Below, piece by piece: positions 25,158 to 35,615 of a DNA stretch of 64,000 bases. The stretch covers positions 1,116,001-1,180,000 of the forward strand of contig JAYKKT010000049.1 of the NCBI GenBank assembly GCA_036023115.1, written 5' to 3'. Position 1 is the stretch's first letter. Each line of letters opens with the position of its first letter. Source of the stretch: Brasenia schreberi. Lineage: Eukaryota > Streptophyta > Magnoliopsida > Nymphaeales > Cabombaceae. Position numbers and translations under genes: made by a program. Under the pieces are notes generated by a model. It did no database searches. It worked only from the letters and a program-made list of their open reading frames with translations, and was not told where the DNA came from.

Positions 25158-26090
25158 TGACTCTATTAATTGGAAGAGAGTTGATACCAACGTTATAAAT
25201 ATAGTATCGTATGATACGATATGATGATAGCATATATCAATAGAGGGATTGATACGATCTATGTATTTGTATAGTTGAGGTTTATTTATTGTTCTATATC
25301 CTGTGTATTGCTTCCGTATCAATTGTGTATTGTATTGTACCATTGTGATATGCTATGTATCGTATTTGTATCATATATTAGAATAATACATAAACATTCT
25401 GCTATATTTATTATATTAGACAATTATAAGTCTTACTAGCTACCAATAGAGTGTACAATTACTGCAAGTAGGACCTAGGATCATTAGGTCTATTATACAT
25501 AGAGTAGCAGTACTCAATAGAGTTTACAGGTTCTGCAACTAGGCTCATTAGGCCTATTATACACTAGCAGTACTCTAGCAATGTACTAACTGTTTATATT
25601 TTATAGTTTATATTACACGAGGTTCCTATCATCCTATAAAAAAAAAGTAAGAAATTTGAAAATATAACTTAATATATCAATATACAACATTATTTAACAA
25701 GAAAAGTTAAGAAGTAATGATTTAAAGTATTTTCTTTAACTAAATAAAACAAGTTTGTATCGTATCATATGATATGATATGATTATCGTGTTTCAGTCCC
25801 TCTTTCGATATGAGACCCAATACGATTTTTACAACATTAGCTAATACAACAACACGAAGAATAATCTCTTGAAGAAGTTGACTTTGGAGCAGCCACCACT
25901 TTTATTTCTTCATCCCTCTTAGGGTTCTGATTTGTTTCTTGAATTATATATAAAAGGTTTATAACTTGAAAGACTAATATACCCTTATACTAATACACTA
26001 TTAACATATATTAATCAAGAACGGATATAGAACTACATCCAAATATAATTAAGAACATAAATAGAAAGATCTGATCCATAGATCTTCTCA
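25158..26090 (-). repeat. 5' LTR of copia B, interrupted by a MITE
   Basis: Outer end at 26090 (minus strand tgagaagatc), inner end near 25158. Removing the 652-bp MITE and its duplicated 8 bp leaves about 273 bp. It matches the 3' LTR at 13767-13922 at both ends. It contains a TATA-like tataattcaag on the minus strand near 25955. Confidence 0.65.
25188..25839. mobile_element. hAT-like MITE of the GATACGAT family
   Basis: Imperfect inverted ends: caacgttata at the left, and taatgttgta reading inward from the right. Subterminal runs of gatacgatatgatg and gatatgatatgatt. Flanks are gttgatac (25180-25187) and gctaatac (25840-25847), an 8-bp duplication with two transitions. The ends and subterminal repeats resemble the two larger hAT elements in the ARF intron (cagtgttgtc ends, gtatcgtat arrays). 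No coding frame. Confidence 0.6.
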
Positions 26091-26095
26091 ATAGT

Positions 26096-26950
26096 AAGAC
26101 ACCCTTAACCAATGATAGGCTTAAAATGACCATTCAGGTTCCCTTGATTATGAATCCATTTGTTGGAGTTAGATATGAATATGATCTAGGTTCTGAATCT
26201 ATTAAATCAAATTTGATAAGATGATTTGTAGTAGAAAATTATTTGGGTCTTCCTAATGAGAATAAGCTTGTCGTAGTATCATTACGAATGACTACAATAG
26301 ACAAATGCATCAAAGAGCATGAAATATTCTCTAATTCTTTTAACAACATAACTGGAAGCGATCTGCTAAACCACTTCCTGTGACAAAAAAATCATGAGCA
26401 TGGGAAGATTAAATTTGGATCAAGTAGTTGTTATATGTGCCAATTATGCATGTATTTGCAGTTTCCACGAATAAAATGTCTTGGGGCTCAACTGGCTCCA
26501 ACTTTGAAAATATGACTTGGAATGATACCCATTATTGATGCATAAACAGCTATGACTTCCTAGTTCAAGGGTCGACTCAAAAGTCCTTTAAGTCAAAGGT
26601 CATGAGTTCAATACCCAGGATCTAATTGACTCAAAAACAGTTCAATCAATACGGTTGTGATAATCAGACCCTTGAAACACCATCTCAATAAATAACATTT
26701 CTCATATCCCCAATCTATTAGAAAACAACCTAAACATTTAATGGCATTGTAAGGGGAAACGACAGACAGAGAGAGAGGACGGGGAGAAAGGATGGATATC
26801 CTTGAGATTACATTGGTCTCGACAAGAAACAAAGAAATCCACAAAAATTCCCTAAGAGATATTTGACCACAAAGTTAGATGTAAAACCAATGCAGTTTTC
26901 AAAGACATCTTCGTAAATTTTGCATCGACAAACCTTCTTCCATAGAGGAG
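26096..26950. other. Spacer, no gene; contains a possible SINE head
   Basis: Between copia B and gypsy F. No protein domain was recognised. One candidate Pol III promoter pair is described separately. Confidence 0.45.
26555..26625 (+). repeat. Possible tRNA-derived SINE head
   Basis: tagttcaaggg (26561-26571) fits the Pol III A box TRGYNNARNNG, and gttcaatac (26606-26614) fits the B box core GWTCRANNC. Spacing is about 35 bp, in the range of tRNA-derived SINEs. No tail or target duplication was identified, so the ends are unknown. Confidence 0.35.
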
Positions 26951-26969
26951 GCAAAAAGAACAATAACAA

Positions 26970-27270
26970 CCAACATTAACACCCAACAATTTACTTGGTG
27001 GATTGTTCTAATTCTTTGTGATTCTATATTATTTCTCAATTTTTGCAGTTTAATGTATTAAAGGGCCTTAGGAATTACTAGCTAGGAATTCCCAGAAAAT
27101 AGTTGCCACCATGCAACATTAACTACTAATTAAACTATTTCAAAAATTGCAAAAAAATCCAACTTAAAATGTCCTAGAAACTCTTCGGTAAAGCTTTATA
27201 TCAGTTGTGCTTCTAATTAAGACTCTGAATTGCGGTAACTATAATTTCCTCTATAATCTTTTGTTGTTGG
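26970..27270 (-). repeat. 3' LTR of gypsy F
   Basis: Matches 31950-32240 over its length: ggattgttct, ctagctaggaattccca, accatgcaacattaacta and cagttgtg-ttctaatta occur in the same order. Edges are approximate. Confidence 0.65.
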
Positions 27271-27479
27271 AGGATGCACATGGCTTTGACAATGGGTGGG
27301 CCCATTATTTTCCACTCAGACTAGGTTTCCATTCCACTCTTAATGGACTAGTTAACTAGTACTCATGTGAGAGGTCCTTGGTAGCAGTTTGTGATGTCAT
27401 TGGTTGATACTTGAATTTATTATCCTCATAGGGTTGATTAGGATTTGACCTCAAATTTGGGTTGTTGGCATCTTCTTTG

Positions 27480-30400
27480 TAAGGAGTAAGGTTCATGACA
27501 TTGAAAGTGTTAGAAACATTAAATTCTCCAGGCAAAACAATTGTATATGCATTATCGTTGATTTTATCGAGTATTTTGAATGGTCTTGCTGCTTAGGGCC
27601 TGAGTTTGGATCGGCGTTTGTGGAAAAAAATGCTCTTTGCACAAGTGTATCTAAACAAGGTCGTTAGGTTCGAATGTGGCAGTCCAACGCTTCTTGTGAC
27701 CATCTCAATTTGCTTCTTTATTTATTGTTCAATTTGTTTGTGAAAAACTTGGATGGCTTCAGCATGAGTACTCCTAGTTGCAGCTACTCCATCTTTGTCT
27801 GGAATTTGAGTTAAATACAAGGAGTGTTGTTGGATTAACACCATAAACAATTTTGAATGGAGATTGGCCAGTGGTGCTATGAATAGCCCGATTGTAAGTG
27901 AATTCCACCCAGGAAAGTTGATCCACCCAATCACATATTATTTTAGAGAAAACCTCTAAGAAGAGTTGTGAGCGTACGATTAACCACTTCAGTTTGGTCA
28001 TCGGTCTGTGGATGCCATGTCGTGTTGAACAATAACTTGGTTCCCAAACTTTTCCAAAGTGTCTTCCGAAAATAACTCTTGAATTTGGCATCTCGATCTG
28101 ATACAAGACTGCTTGGAATACCATGAAGCCATACTATTTTCCAAAAGAATAAATTTGTATGTGGATGACATCATCAGTCTTATGGTATGGTACGAAATGT
28201 GTCATCTTGGAGAACCTATCGACAACAACTAGAATTAAATCTTTGCCTCTTCGAGTTATAGGAAATCCCAAAATGAAATCAAAGTTAACATCAACCCAAG
28301 GTCGATTAGGAATGGGAAGTGGCATGTAGAGACCCCGGTTGGTTTCCTTGCTTTTGGCCATTTTGCAAGCAACACACCTTTCAAAAATTCTATGAATATC
28401 TCGGTGCATTCGAGGCCAATAGAATGCTCTTTTAATAGTTCAAAGGTGTTTTTTTCCCCGAAATGTTCGGCTAGACCCCGCTACGGGCCTCCCTAATCAA
28501 GAGTTCATGATGGGAACCCCTTGGCACACATAGATGACCCTTCCAAAACATGTATCCATCAATATGATAATACCCATCCGTAACCTTTTCACTGCTAATG
28601 GCAATGATTGGAGGAAAATCGAGTCTTGGGTATATTGTTCTTTGAGTACTTCAAACCCAAACATTTAAGCAGAAAGAATGGAGATCAATGAGTATCTTCG
28701 TGATGGGGTGTCTGCAACTATATTTGTTTTTTCCTTCTTATATAGAATTGTGTGGGGAAAAGTTTCCAAATACTCAACCCACTTGACATGATGCTTGCTC
28801 AACCTTCTTTGGCCTTTGAGATGTTTAAGGGACTCATGATCTTTATGAATCATGAACTCCTTGGGTAAAAGATAGTGCTACCAAGTCTGTAGTACTTTCA
28901 CTCGTGCAAAAAACTTCTTTTCATAGGTGGAGTAGTTCAAATTGGCCCCTTTGAGTTTTTTGCTAAAAGGGTTATGTTGAAATCTGGAAGTGCAAGAATA
29001 GGAACTAAGCAAAGTCTAGTCTTGATTTCATCAAAGCTACATTGACATGAAGATGTCCACTAAAATTCTCATCCTTGCTTGACACAGTTAGTTAGAGGGG
29101 CAACTATGCTGCTAAAATCATTTATGAATTACCTACAAAATAAAGCCAGACCATGAAAACTTTGTACCTCAGAAATATTGGTCAAAACCAGCCAGCCTTG
29201 GATTGCTTTGATTGTCTCTGGATCTGCTTTAACTTCACATTTGAAAACAATGAATCCTAGGAACCAAACTCGTGGTTGTCCGGAGCTACACTTCTTTAGG
29301 TTACCAAATAGGCATTGCATCTTGTAGCGCTTCTAGAGCCTTTCTTACATGAAACAAATGCTCTTCCATTGTTTTGTTGTAAACCAAAATATCATTGAAA
29401 TAGATGATAACAAATTGGCCAATGAATTCATGAGACGCATGAAGGTGTTGGATATGTTTGTAAATCCAAACGGCATTATCAACCACTTGAACAAACCCAG
29501 TTTTGTTTTAAATATCATCTTCCACTCGTCTCCTTCTTGGATTCAGGTTTGATGATAGTCACTATTCAAGTCAATTTTGGAGAAGACCTATGAACCATTG
29601 AGCTCATCCAATATGTCATTAATCATGAAATAGGATAGTGATACTTGATGATAATTTTGTTGATAGCTTGACTATCTATACACATCCACATCGACCCATC
29701 CTTCTTGGGTAATAGGAGGGCTGGGACTACACACATACTCATTGATTCCTGAACAAACCCTTTAGGGATTAGTTCCTCGATTTGGCATTGTAACTCTTGC
29801 TTCATGAGAGTTACTACGATAAGACGATTTGCTTAGAAGTGGTAAACTCGGAATGAGGTTGATGTGATGTTCTATGCCCCAAATTGGTGGTATTTCGTTT
29901 GAAAGCTCTTCCATAAATACGTCAGCAAACTCAGTGGTTGCTCAAACAAGGGTAGGCATGAGCTTGGTGAGTTGATGGTTGCCTCTTTGCATAGACAACT
30001 CCTTCCCGATTTAGGACCCTTTCTAGGTCTCTTTTAGAAAGATACAAACTCTCCTTATACGATGATACTTCTAACAGTTGAGGTGCATGAGTTATTTGAG
30101 TTGATAATGGGGCCAATGTGATCTGTCTACCATTCAGCAAGAAGGTATACATATTTCGGTATCCATCATACATGGCCTTTCAATCAAACTACCATGGGCA
30201 CTCTAATAAGAGATGACCAATACTCATGGGTACCTCACACAAGATGGTCTCCTTATTGGATTTTCTAATAGTAAAAGAGATCGAGACTTGGTGTTGCACC
30301 AAAATCTCTTCTTGCTCATTGACCACCTTAGCTTGTAGGGGCGGGGGTATATGCTCATGGGTAGTTGTAGTTTTTCTACAACTTCCATGGAGGCCACATT

Positions 30401-30500
30401 TGTGCAACTTCCCCATCAATGATAAGTGTGCAAACCTTGTTGTTGATGGTGCAACAAGTATGGAAGATAGCCTCCCACTGTTTAGGATCGGGGGTGATTT
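27480..30500 (-). pseudogene. Gypsy F pol (RT, RNase H, integrase), broken
   Basis: Minus-strand pieces in order. [37 protein letters not shown] (about 29.75 kb), IVFSKIDL-type text and the catalytic box YFNDILVY where YxDD is expected (about 29.4 kb), so one aspartate is Asn. RNase [20 protein letters not shown] and VADTPSRRY (about 28.75 kb). Integrase: zinc-binding RCVACKMAKSK (28.38 kb), the first catalytic region VDVNFDFILGFP with VVVDRFSKMTHFVPY (28.25 kb), and VEFTYNRAIHSTTGQSPF (27.9 kb). The C-terminal part NAYTI-PGEFNVSNTF lies near 27.5 kb. About a dozen stops and frameshifts; not functional. Confidence 0.75.
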
Positions 30501-31626
30501 GTGAGTTCAAAACTCATTGAATGATGAGCAATTCACCGTCATCAGTATACTCCATATGCTCAGTGATTTCATCATCATGGGTAAGTATTTTATTATCACT
30601 TTTGAGTTTCTCAGATGTTCCATATAGGACCAATTTTCTTTTGTTCGGGCATTGTGCGGAGGTTTGTTCATGTATGAGACACTTAAAGCATTTAATGTCT
30701 CTATTGTGGGATCTGGACTCGGGGGTCTCAGCTGACTCCTTGACTTTACTATCAGGCTACCTAAATGAGGTAGAGAATGTCTTTTTGCCCTCCGTTGCAG
30801 CCTGGTTGGTATTAGGGATGGATTTGGTAGGGAACGGTTTTAGAGCAACATCTTTGAAAGGGCCTTTTTCTCATTGTCTCTCAACTTTGAGTACCAAGGT
30901 GACAACATCTTCAATGAACGTAGGGTTGTAGTTCTACGATATCAGTGTTCCCTTTGTTCAAACCTTAAAGGAAACGAGCCCTTTGTTTTTTGAATCTCAC
31001 ACCATAGCATAAGGGTCTCGAATTCTTTGACATAATCCTCTACATTAAGTCCACCCTGCCGTAGACTTTGTAACTTGAGATATAGTTCTTGACGATAGCA
31101 ATCAGGTACAAATCGTCTATGCATGATCTGCTTCATCACACCTCAACTGATGATGTCACCTTTGCGTTCTCTCTTTCATTGGTCTTGAAGCCTTTCCCAC
31201 CACAGATTATCATAGTGAGTGAACTCGAGTGTAGCTAGCCTACATTTCTCCTCTTCGGAGTACCAATAGTAATCATAAATTGTATCTACGTGCTAAACCC
31301 AATCAAGAAACTCTTGAGAACTGGATCTCGTGAATGGAGGGATTTTAATATGTTTAGTGGTCTCCTTCCCGTCGTTCGAATCATACATCCTAAGGATTCT
31401 AGAATGTGGATCTTGGGTCGGAATGGTTCACTTCTTCCTCATATTCACCGTGATGAGATGGGTTGGACAGGATTGCTTGGTTTCGTAGCAAGCCATCAAT
31501 GGCATGAGTGAGTTGTGTCACCTTCACCTTCAACTCTATCTAGCTTCACACCAACACCATGATTTGAGTTTCTTCCTTTGATAATCCATGTGACACTGAT
31601 GGAGGGACGAAATTTTGATCGACCAT
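30500..31626 (-). pseudogene. Gypsy F gag, broken
   Basis: Starts at an ATG at 31626 (MVDQNFVPPSVSHG). A retrotransposon gag block reads MHRRFVPDCYRQELYLKLQS, then GGLNVEDYVKEFETLM (31.13-31.02 kb). A cysteine-rich stretch IKCFKCLIHEQTSAQC near 30.68 kb is the nucleocapsid zinc knuckle, with Cys-x2-Cys-x4-His-x4-Cys partly kept. Stops and frame changes separate the blocks. Confidence 0.65.
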
Positions 31627-31949
31627 CCTCTCAATCTCAATGAAAACACTAAATTGATGTGAAACAGATCGAGTTTAGAGGATGTGAGCTGAGCTAATTA
31701 GAGAGAGTTGGGAAGTATTATGTGCGAGCAACTAGTAACACTCTCTCATTCGCTTGTGAAACCAAGTCAACACACACACCAAACTAAGTCAACCAAGGAA
31801 TGGTGATAAGGCCTAGTTCACTCACCATCTATAGAGGATAAGATTGAGGGAGATAAAGTAACACTCTCGAGCCAAAACAATCCGATTTTTCATTCTAAAG
31901 TTTGTCTATTTATGCTTAGAACAAACTCTTCGAGCTGAGTTCAAAAAGA

Positions 31950-32240
31950 ACATAACACCCTATAATTTAATAGGAGGATTGTTCTCATTCCATGTGATTC
32001 TATGTTGTTTCTCATGCTTTGTAGTTGAATGCATTAAAGGGCCTTGAGAACTACTAGCTAGGAATTCCCAGGAAATAGTTTGTACCATGCAACATTAACT
32101 ACCAATTAAACTATTTTGAAAATTGCAAAAAAAACTTAAAATATACTAAGGACTCTCATATAAAGTTCTGCATCAGTTGTGTTTCTAATTATGGCCTCAA
32201 ACTCTGTTAACTCCTGTTTCCTCTAGAATTTTTTGTTGTT
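31950..32240 (-). repeat. 5' LTR of gypsy F
   Basis: Partner of the copy at 26970-27270. Gypsy gag begins about 320 bp inside it on the minus strand. Edges are approximate. Confidence 0.65.
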
Positions 32241-35130
32241 GTTGCTTAGGGGCTTGCTTAAGTTCATACAAAGACATAACTAGTTTTACAAACTTTATTT
32301 TCGACCGTAAATAACAAACCTCCTTTCGAGATGCTTCATATACTCCTCCTTATTAACTTACCATTTGAAGAATGTTGCTTTAACATCCATTTAGTGAATA
32401 ACAAGTTTGTAAATTGAAGTCAAGGCTATCAAAATCGATTGAAGAAATTCTAGTCACAGGAGCAAAGGTATCAAAATAATCAATCCTTTCTTTAAGTAAA
32501 CCCCTTAGAAACTATCTTAATTTATCAATGGTTCCATTCTACCTTCATTTTCTTTTTGAAAATCCATTTTACCAATAAGCTTGGAACCATATGGGAGGTC
32601 TAGTAGTTTCCAAGTTTTATTCTCCATTATTGAGTCCATTTCATCTTGTATTGCTTCTTTCTAGAAAGCTACATGTTGAGATTTCATTGCCTCTTCAAAT
32701 GTTTGGATCACTTTCTATATTATAGCATAGTGGTGCATGACTCTCTATGCATGGAGTCTCTTGTCACTTCAACTAGGAACATGAACAAATCTATTCCATA
32801 TGTTTTTATCTTCTTAATTCTTTTACTTCTTCTAGGCTCAAAACTTTCTAATGTATCCTTATTTGATACATTATTCTTTGGATCATGTTCGCGTTCATTA
32901 GAGTTAACATTGACTTTGGGTCTTATAATTGAGTTAAATATGTCTTCTTGAAATATTGCATCCCTAAACTCAATTTCTTATTTCTGAGAATACGAGCTAT
33001 TGGATTCACTTACATACAATAATATAGTTTGCTTTATATATTTTTCAACATAACTCAAGCATATACATTCAATTCTCCTCTCACCCAATTTCTTTCTTTT
33101 GGGTTAGGAACCTTTACTATTACTCTCTGACCACTAAACCTTAAAATGTTTAAGGTTGGCCTTTCTTTTCTTTCAGAATTCATATGGGGTTATTTTGTTC
33201 CTTTTATTTAGAACTCTATTTAAAATATAACAAGCTATCAATATAGCTTGCCCTTAATAACCTTTTCCTAGATCAGAATAGGATAACATGGCATTTACCA
33301 TTTCTTTCAACACCTATTTTTTCCTATACGCAACACCATTCTATTGTGGGGAGTATGGTGCAATTATTTCATGTATATTATTTCAATGAACTCAAAATAA
33401 CTAGGATGATTGTATTCTCCTCCTTTATCAGCACTTAAACACTTAATGAAAGTTTCATGTTGAAGTTCTACTTTAGCCTTACAAATCTTAAACTTATCTA
33501 ACACTTCATCTTTTGAATGCATTAATATGTAAAACAATAGTACCTAGTACAATAATTTATGAAGGTTACAAAATATTTCTTACCACCTATAGTAGGCTAA
33601 CCATGCAAATCATATACATTAGAATGTATTAAGTCTAGCACCTTTAAATTTCTTTCTACTATTGAAATAGATGCATAGTTATCCTTGTTAGCATTCAAAT
33701 TGTACATGTTTATGAGTTTATCTTTGATTTTGGAATCAAATCCAATTTCATCATATCATCTCATTTTCTAAAATTAACATGTCCTAAATGATTATGCCAT
33801 AAATCAAGAGACTTAAAAATATAAGCTGAAAATCATCATTATTAATAACATTTAGTTTGAATATGTTCTCACATAGATACCATTTCCATACAAACATGCC
33901 ACCTCTAGAGAGAATAAACTTGTCTCCCTCGAAATACAGACTTAAATCCATACTTATTAAGTAGGGTATAGAAACTAAATTCTTTCTCTATCTAACATTT
34001 GGTGCGTAGTATACATAAGTAAGAGTAAGCACTTTTCGAGGAAGTGAATTCTAGTTCCCGTCATTTTGCCCTTTAACTTGGACAATTGAGCGTTACTTAT
34101 GTATGAACAACCCGATCTTCTTCTTTGATTATCTTGAAGAGATCTTTGTTCGTGCACATATGGTAGGTGGCAACAAAATATATCCACCATGAACCAACAT
34201 CTTCAATCATGCTAATCTCGAGATATGGTACCGCAACAAGGTTTCTTTTTGAACTAGAATCCTTCTCCTTGTTTTTTTTAGAAGAAAGGCGACACTTATT
34301 CTTGAAATGTCCAGGCTTTACACAATAGTAGCAACTAACTTTCTTTTTCTTTTTTTCTTTTGCCATTGTTGTTGTTACCATTGTTGTTACCACTTATTAC
34401 TTGTATAAGATTCTTCAAAATTTCAAGGCCTTTTCTTTGAGGATTTGTTGGACTTCCCTTCTTCCATCACATGAACTTTCTTATGAGTAGATTGTTTCTT
34501 TAGTATCATCTTGTCTACGATACTCTTTCTCAAGATGACGGTGATTACCCAATTGCTCGAGAAAGATTTCATCCTTTCTATGTTGTAGACTTCTCTTAAA
34601 GTCTTTCCATAAAGGAGAAGTTTGTATATAATTGAGGAGACAATAATGGCTTCATCCATATACATGTTATGTTGCTTGAGAATTCATTCTATTTTGTGCA
34701 ATTGTTCCATAATAGATCTACCATCAATAATTTTATAACTATTAAAAGGATTAACCAAGGATTTCGTATTTGTAGCATCTTTGAGTTCTATCATGTATCT
34801 TGCCTCCAACTTCTCCTAAAGTTCATTTGCATTCATTTGTTCTAATATGTATCAAATAAAGAATTTGACATCCTGTTCAAAATGTGGCGGTCATATGTAA
34901 TCATCATTGTCCCAATTTATGCCTTGCATGAGTCTACTACCACGATTTCTTCTTTGCTTTCTTTTGGCCTTGGAGTAGTCAACACATACATAATTGTAAA
35001 AGTTGTAAGAAGGAAGTGCATTTTCTTTTGCCATATCGTCTAGAAAAGTTTCCTCCATCAAACCTCTCCAATTTCACAAAATCTGAAATCCTCCCTTAAT
35101 GTTGCCGGTGTTGCAAACTAAGAGAAAGAA
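32241..35130 (-). mobile_element. Ty1/copia remnant E
   Basis: Minus-strand copia gag-pol without recognisable LTRs. Gag starts at MAKENALPSYNF (about 35.03 kb) and has a zinc knuckle CYYCVKPGHFKNKC with intact CCHC spacing (34.33 kb), followed by VGSWWIYFVATYHM, the protease region, in which the catalytic Asp appears lost (34.17 kb). Integrase text reads LDLIHSNVYDLHG with YFVTFINYCTRYY (33.6 kb), and RT begins IQDEMDSIMENKTWKLLDLP (32.65 kb). It stops within RT at 32.24 kb against gypsy F. Its right end lies about 500 bp upstream of the ARF start, with transcription pointing away from the gene. Confidence 0.7.
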
Positions 35131-35615
35131 TTAAACCTAAAGATTACACGATCAAAGATTGAGCTGCAAATGGAATGGTTTTGCTTGTAAATTTGGACAA
35201 CTACATACGCAATGTGGATGGATATGGTCCACGCCTAAGTTTAAAAAGAAAGATTCCATGTTCATTTACAAGTTTTATCGAGTCGTTTCGGGTTGGGTCA
35301 AAGTCAAAAACCAAAAACAGCATATCGAGCACGTGCCATGCACACGAAAGGACCTTTATTGACCCAAATATGAGCAGGTCGTGTCAGTTACATATCGGTT
35401 TGCTACGCTACAACATTCTCCGATGTTTGAATTGAAAACCGTAAACGGATTTGAAATCCTAACGGGCGAAAAAAAAGGCGGAAAGGTGCGGAATGTAACA
35501 GTACAGACACGAGAAACAAAGAAACAAAGAGACTCTTCAAATTCGACAGGGAAGGAGGGAAATTCTGTCTTTCCCTGTCTGCTTGGAAGCGCGCTCTTCT
35601 CCGTCAGGCATCTGG
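35131..35615 (+). promoter_or_regulatory. ARF upstream region
   Basis: The only sequence between copia E and the ARF start codon, and so the proximal promoter and 5' UTR if the gene is expressed. It holds a G-box CACGTG (35330-35335) within gagcacgtgcc and a W-box-like TTGACC near 35358. No convincing TATA box was seen. GC content rises from about 35450 towards exon 1. Confidence 0.45.
35330..35335. promoter_or_regulatory. G-box
   Basis: Palindromic CACGTG, the core bound by plant bZIP and bHLH factors, about 285 bp upstream of the ARF start. Seen in sequence; function inferred. Confidence 0.45.

Larger units (their letters stand above)
13767..26090 (-). mobile_element. Ty1/copia element B, carrying three later insertions
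   Basis: A minus-strand copia element whose own sequence is about 4.8 kb, spread over 12.3 kb by three insertions: a non-coding LTR element (14049-18046) in the RNase H end, an RTE LINE (21665-24506) in gag, and a hAT-like MITE (25188-25839) in the 5' LTR. The 5' LTR is at the right (25158-26090) and the 3' LTR at the left (13767-13922). Gag carries the same ELPSLGTVYNLL block as copia D at 58 kb, so B and D are one lineage. Stops and frameshifts occur in every domain. No clear 5-bp target duplication was found at the outer ends. Confidence 0.75.
26970..32240 (-). mobile_element. Ty3/gypsy element F, decayed
   Basis: Two LTR-like copies (about 26970-27270 and 31950-32240) share gggcctt-aga-actactagctaggaattccc-type text and enclose gag-pol on the minus strand. 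The order gag, protease, RT, RNase H, integrase is that of gypsy elements. The exact LTR ends, primer site and target duplication were not resolved. The right edge abuts the truncated reverse transcriptase of copia E. Confidence 0.75.
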
